From: Pseudomonadota bacterium | Lineage (GTDB): Bacteria > Pseudomonadota > Gammaproteobacteria > Xanthomonadales > Xanthomonadaceae | Assembly (NCBI GenBank): GCA_023439425.1 | Contig: JAEXNZ010000099.1 | Coordinates: 1-6,722 of the forward strand | DNA length: 6,722 nt | Direction of reading: 5' to 3' | Shown: positions 6,510-6,722 of the stretch, in pieces | Numbering within the stretch: the first letter of the stretch is position 1 | Layout of the letters: each line of letters starts with the position of its first letter | Position numbers and translations under genes: made by a program | Notes under the pieces: model-generated | Database searches by the model: none | Told to the model about the DNA's origin: nothing | The model's input: the letters and a program-made list of their open reading frames with translations, nothing else

Positions 6510-6670
6510 TTGGCAGCGAGATCTGAAGCGGAAAGCACGTACATGCTGGACTGCCTACGCGGTTGCGAGCGTTACTATAGTGTGCATGAGGCATGACGCC
6601 GCGTGAATGCGACTTTCACCTTTGAACGCATCTGGCGAAGACCGGTCGCAGGATTGGAACCAACAGCGAA
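6510..6670. other. Non-coding upstream region of the zinc-ribbon gene
   Basis: No reading frame here has convincing coding signs. The palindrome ACTATAGT (6574-6581) gives a TATAGT -10-like hexamer on either strand, but I find no -35 at 16-18 bp on either side. The zinc-ribbon promoter is expected somewhere here. A short palindrome TTGGAACCAA lies at 6654-6663. Confidence 0.4.
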
Positions 6671-6696
6671 GGGGGCCAGGGGGGGGGGGGCGGGGG
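6671..6696 (+). repeat. Poly-G tract with G-quadruplex potential
   Basis: Five G, CCA, a run of twelve G (6679-6690), C, then five G. At least four G-tracts of three or more are available with short loops, so an intramolecular quadruplex on the + strand is possible. The homopolymer is long enough to slip during replication or to be miscounted in sequencing. Confidence 0.7.
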
Positions 6697-6697
6697 A

Positions 6698-6712
6698 CAA
6701 CATCAAATGTTG
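6698..6712. promoter_or_regulatory. Operator-like inverted repeat
   Basis: CAACATCAAATGTTG is a perfect 6-bp inverted repeat (CAACAT/ATGTTG) around a 3-bp centre, in an AT-rich island inside GC-rich DNA. AAATGT recurs 12 bp further on (6705-6710 and 6717-6722), cut by the window edge, hinting at clustered half-sites. This is the form of a dimeric repressor binding site. No regulator gene is in view. Confidence 0.35.
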
Positions 6713-6722
6713 CCAAAAATGT

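Noticed and set aside
6574..6581. ACTATAGT as a promoter -10
   Set aside because: No -35-like hexamer at proper spacing on either strand; kept only as a note in the non-coding region.
6256..6594. 112-codon reverse frame overlapping the zinc-ribbon gene
   Set aside because: Its product has no motif, while the overlapping frame shows paired CxxC knuckles; both are unlikely to be coding.
6646..6665. tRNA T-arm-like sequence (reverse GGTTCCAATCC), considered as a tRNA end or att site
   Set aside because: The position needing a purine after TTC is C, no acceptor or anticodon arms can be built, and no duplicated copy is in the window.
1..6722. CRISPR arrays, IS elements, integrase, lysis genes
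   Set aside because: No regularly spaced repeats, terminal inverted repeats with target duplications, recombinase motifs or holin/endolysin-like frames were seen.

Overview
The window looks like the right-hand part of a prophage, or of a temperate-phage-like element, in a GC-rich gammaproteobacterium. A member of the Xanthomonadaceae such as Stenotrophomonas or Xanthomonas would fit, but this is inferred from GC content, codon use and protein style; no marker gene in the window proves it. There are no rRNA, tRNA, CRISPR or IS sequences.

Bases 1-5046 are one giant forward reading frame, open at the left edge. It encodes a phage 'polyvalent' protein of at least 1681 residues. In order it carries an unassigned N-terminal module, an Ala/Pro/Ser linker, a phosphoribosyltransferase (PRTase) domain, a zincin-like module with HEAIGH, a helical region, the PLxRFG signature and a hydrophobic C-terminal half. 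Such proteins lie at the end of podophage-type structural operons and are thought to be packaged and delivered with the DNA. Inside the linker after the PRTase, a 39-codon ORF in another frame carries the local codon-position signal. This is the most unusual feature of the gene.

Bases 5136-5486 encode a small phage-type protein of unknown function. It follows a 9-bp intercistronic hairpin and ends at a good intrinsic terminator (5493-5517). This is probably the end of the late operon.

Bases 5608-6033 encode a stand-alone BLUF blue-light flavoprotein with its own ribosome-binding site. It sits just beyond the terminator, where cargo (moron) genes often sit. The flavin-site Tyr, Asn and Gln and the semi-conserved Trp are all present, while the usual Met two residues after the Trp is Ile.

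The reverse strand from 6509 to about 6034 faces this gene. It carries a 98-residue CxxC/CxxC zinc-ribbon protein and a possible translationally coupled 58-residue basic ORF. That ORF's stop codon abuts the BLUF stop back to back (TGATCA). The convergent region also holds a long, nearly perfect stem-loop (6135-6188) and a GTAG-headed hairpin (6091-6120).

Bases 6510-6722 have no supportable gene. They hold a 12-G run inside a G-quadruplex-capable tract and, at the extreme right, an operator-like palindrome. That is compatible with a regulatory region continuing beyond the window.
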